Shown here in pieces: positions 5,351 to 5,577 of a stretch of DNA of 5,577 nt. The first letter of the stretch is position 1; each line of letters begins with the position of its first letter. The stretch spans positions 1 to 5,577 of the forward strand of contig SKJD01000049.1 in NCBI GenBank assembly GCA_007116095.1, given 5' to 3'. The notes below the pieces were generated by a model. The model saw only the letters and a list, made by a program, of their open reading frames with translations, was not told where the DNA came from and ran no database searches. Source of the DNA: Candidatus Hydrogenedentota bacterium. Lineage in GTDB: Bacteria; Hydrogenedentota; Hydrogenedentia; Hydrogenedentales; SCBR16-9. Made by a program: the position numbers and the translations under genes.

Positions 5351-5433
5351 TCGGAAATTGCGGTTAAATGCGACTCGTGAAGTAATGATGGAATTCGGAT
5401 GCAAATCGCAAGGACGCTGTTACTCAATTTGCT

Positions 5434-5440
5434 GGGAGGA
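5434..5440 (+). promoter_or_regulatory. Strong ribosome binding site before ATG 5444
   Basis: GGGAGGA ends three bases before the ATG. It is the best Shine-Dalgarno in the window, although close to the start codon. It supports 5444 over the in-frame ATG at 5399, which would add 15 residues and has no comparable site. Confidence 0.8.
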
Positions 5441-5443
5441 ACC

Positions 5444-5577
5444 ATGTCGCATCATCCCGTACTTCGTCGGATTGCCGTAGTATTCGCCCTTATCGCGCTC
5501 CTGCTATGTCCCGCCGTGGGCTCGGCGCAGGAGGAAGTAGACACCCTACGCCTCGGGCTGATCGGCCTGGATACGTC
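5444..5577 (+). CDS. Exported protein, probable Gfo/Idh/MocA-type oxidoreductase, N-terminal fragment
   Basis: Only 44 complete codons are visible before the right edge. Residues 1-28 form a signal peptide: a short basic start with twin arginine at 8-9, a hydrophobic core at about 10-25 ending in ALLLCPAV, and a signal peptidase I type site after Gly26-Ser27-Ala28. The mature part begins QEEVDTLRLGLIGLDT, and the partial next codon TC fits Ser. LRLGLIGLDTS looks like the first beta strand and turn of the NAD(P)-binding Rossmann fold of a Gfo/Idh/MocA subgroup that has GLDTS where others have GxGxxG. By family knowledge these proteins act on sugars or related polyols. The twin arginine may mean Tat export of the folded, cofactor-loaded enzyme, but the motif is incomplete. 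The family call rests on about ten residues. The gene has its own promoter. Confidence 0.6.
   Translation, partial: MSHHPVLRRIAVVFALIALLLCPAVGSAQEEVDTLRLGLIGLDT

Overview
The window looks like bacterial chromosome, with roughly 55-60% GC in the genes and about 47% in the segment just after the tRNA. It holds a large hybrid sensor kinase, a tRNA-Arg, a two-gene cassette ending in a family 2 glycosyltransferase, and the start of an exported protein resembling Gfo/Idh/MocA oxidoreductases. Exported proteins of that last type are common in the Planctomycetes-Verrucomicrobia group and relatives such as Hydrogenedentota. That is a weak hint about the host, because no marker gene here fixes the taxon.

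Positions 1-3421 (minus strand) are one uninterrupted frame of 1140 codons that runs off the left edge. It encodes a soluble hybrid histidine kinase with the order N-terminal region, PAS, GAF, GAF, PAS, HisKA, HATPase and receiver; only the last part of the receiver is missing. Positions 3422-3909 lie between the divergent kinase and tRNA. This stretch holds a perfect 14-bp palindrome inside a longer hairpin, a start-less 97-codon open frame ending 4 bp before the kinase start, a threefold 9-bp repeat and a strong sigma70-type promoter for the tRNA.

The tRNA-Arg(ACG) occupies 3910-3985 with encoded CCA. The following 338 bp (3986-4323) have lower GC and carry two sizeable imperfect hairpins and one possible 46-residue minus-strand ORF. 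They may be the remains of an element once integrated at the tRNA 3' end, but no integrase is visible.

Positions 4324-5290 (plus strand) hold a small cysteine-containing protein whose stop overlaps the start of a GT2 glycosyltransferase by 8 bp, so the two are probably co-transcribed and translationally coupled. A near-consensus promoter (TTGACA, 18-bp spacer, TATTAT) then precedes the exported protein, which has a twin-arginine-containing signal peptide and runs off the right edge.

The genes do not form one obvious pathway. The kinase is a signalling gene whose output partner is not visible, and the glycosyltransferase pair and the exported protein appear to be separate transcription units. 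I see no CRISPR array, insertion sequence or defence system. The most unusual parts are the two intergenic regions flanking the tRNA.
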